A stretch of DNA of 64,000 nucleotides from positions 1 through 64,000 of the forward strand of contig NZ_SLWN01000003.1 of assembly GCF_004342025.1 (NCBI RefSeq), given 5' to 3'. A program made the position numbers and the translations under genes. Positions 62,935 to 64,000 of this stretch are shown here, piece after piece; within the stretch, counting starts at the first letter, position 1, and each line of letters starts with the position of its first letter. The notes under the pieces are model-generated. The model was not told where the DNA came from and ran no database searches. It saw only the letters and a program-made list of their open reading frames with translations. This stretch comes from Kribbella steppae. Lineage in GTDB: Bacteria > Actinomycetota > Actinomycetes > Propionibacteriales > Kribbellaceae.

Positions 62935-64000
62935 GTGAGGGGACATCGACTAAGTGGACTTTGGTACGCCGTAGTGGGGATAGCCACGGTCGGGGTAGCG
63001 GTGTGGGCGGTACTCCGAGTGGAGTTCGGGGACGTCGACCCGCTGAGTGCTGCGATCGGCTTTGCAGCGCTGTTGGTCGCGATCCCGGGGATGGTCGTGG
63101 TGATGCGGGGTTGGCGGCGGCAGCATTTAGATACCGCGGTACTCACTGAGCAGTTGGCCGGCGAGGTGGGGAAACGCGAAGACCGGGCACGCCTGCAGCT
63201 ACTAGGCGATCCGAGCCGCACCATCGACCTGCGGTTCGACTTCCGCCCGGCGCCCGCACACAATGCTGCGGGCGCGGCTCCCAAAAGCCGGTTGGGCGAG
63301 GTGGCGGCCTACTACTGGGAGCTGCAACCGCGCAGGATGGTGATCACCGGTGCGCCGGGCGCAGGCAAGACCGTCCTGGCGATCGAGCTGATAATGGCGT
63401 TGCTGGCAAACCGCATGCCGGGGGATCCGGTGCCGATACGCCTGACAGCATCGTCGTGGGATCTGAACGCCGGACCGTCAATGCAGCCATCTGCTGCTAC
63501 GCAGCAGATGAAGAATTGGGTGACTGCCCACCTAGTCGAGGCATACCGCCTGCCGCAGCGGGCCGCGCAGGCGCTAGTGGACGCCGGCCGGGTTCTGCCG
63601 GTGGTGGACGGGCTCGACGAATTGGACCCCACCGATCGACCGGGATATGCGTCGCGGGCCGGGCAGGCACTGCAGGTATTCAACAGCTACCAGCGCTACA
63701 GCAACAGGGCGGAGCTGATCGTGACCTGCCGCAGCGGGCACTATCAGGCGCTGACCGATGACCTGGCCTGGGTTCAGGACGCTGCACGGGTCGAAATCCG
63801 CCCAGTGAGCGGAGTACAGGCCCGCAAGTTCATCACTGCCCGGGCCGTAGACGCCAAGCGGTGGCAGACAGTCCTGGAGACCATCAAACGCGGCCACCCG
63901 CTCACCTTCGGACTTGACACGCCGTGGCGGCTGGCCCTGGCTCTGACCGTCTATGAGCAACGAGACAAGAAGACCGGGAGGTTCCTGCGGAACCCCGACG
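62935..64000 (+). CDS. Membrane NACHT-family NTPase, partial (runs off the window)
   Basis: An open frame from GTG 62935 to the window edge (355 codons, incomplete). Two N-terminal membrane helices (LWYAVVGIATVGVAVWAVL; AAIGFAALLVAIPGMVVV), then a NACHT/STAND domain with Walker A ITGAPGAGKTV and Walker B VLPVVDGLDELD. Such NTPases act as immune sensors in bacteria. The sensor part must lie beyond position 64000. Next to Gabija-like genes, a defence role is likely. Confidence 0.82.
   Translation, partial: MRGHRLSGLWYAVVGIATVGVAVWAVLRVEFGDVDPLSAAIGFAALLVAIPGMVVVMRGWRRQHLDTAVLTEQLAGEVGKREDRARLQLLGDPSRTIDLRFDFRPAPAHNAAGAAPKSRLGEVAAYYWELQPRRMVITGAPGAGKTVLAIELIMALLANRMPGDPVPIRLTASSWDLNAGPSMQPSAATQQMKNWVTAHLVEAYRLPQRAAQALVDAGRVLPVVDGLDELDPTDRPGYASRAGQALQVFNSYQRYSNRAELIVTCRSGHYQALTDDLAWVQDAARVEIRPVSGVQARKFITARAVDAKRWQTVLETIKRGHPLTFGLDTPWRLALALTVYEQRDKKTGRFLRNPD

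Noticed and set aside
1..64000. CRISPR arrays, rRNA genes, riboswitches
   Set aside because: No regularly spaced direct repeats of CRISPR size, no rRNA-like sequence and no recognisable riboswitch core were seen by eye.

Overview
The window is high-GC actinobacterial DNA. Many GTG starts, ATGA/GTGA stop-start overlaps, actinobacterial-type SOS boxes and the protein families present suggest Pseudonocardiales or a relative, but no marker gene fixes the genus. There is no rRNA, no intact tRNA and no core metabolic operon. It reads as an accessory island built from several mobile elements, defence-type genes and broken genes.

Layout. 0.2-3.1 kb: an FHA/TPR membrane protein and a repeat-containing protein. 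3.3-8.3 kb: a tRNA-Met 3' half, an IS110 transposon, a DUF5995-type gene pair and a NYN-domain ribonuclease, ending at a tRNA-Lys-like core; two diverged ~100-bp sequences mark two old integration junctions. 8.5-10.8 kb: small protein, alpha/beta hydrolase, HD phosphohydrolase. 10.8-29.1 kb: a conjugative/mobilisable element with XRE and GntR regulators, operator palindromes, an Xis-like HTH protein, a tightly overlapping transfer operon (PycTM-type membrane protein, VirD4-like coupling protein, RRQRL zinc protein, DUF4913, DUF2637, MobF relaxase), a candidate oriT, a C5 DNA methyltransferase and a prim-pol replication protein. Neither an integrase nor a mating-channel gene set is visible with it. 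29.1-33.0 kb: two triple-HTH proteins around a membrane/coiled-coil gene, a frameshifted gene and an SRAP/HMCES protein.

33.1-46.9 kb is a three-level nest. An ATP-dependent DNA ligase is split just after its KWDGY motif by a ~12.4-kb Tn554-like element carrying an APH-family kinase. The large recombinase of that element is itself split by a 7.37-kb IS21-family transposon with ~52-bp terminal inverted repeats and a 6-bp target duplication. The IS21-type unit carries istAB plus cargo: hydrolase, DoxX, DrrAB-like ABC exporter and PadR. Removing each insertion in silico restores an in-frame gene (832-aa recombinase, 349-aa ligase).

47-64 kb looks like a defence/stress island. It holds a Panacea-type toxin-antitoxin pair with four DnaA-box-like 9-mers at exact 11-bp spacing, two SOS boxes flanking a cassette with a PD-(D/E)xK-like nuclease and a DUF4238 protein, a Phd/RelE pair, a frameshifted M48 peptidase, a tRNA-Thr 3' half, a Gabija-like OLD nuclease/UvrD helicase operon, an integrase remnant, a tRNA-Lys-like core and the start of a membrane NACHT NTPase that runs off the window.

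Several genes carry single-base frameshifts. These may be real decay or assembly errors; the sequence alone cannot tell.
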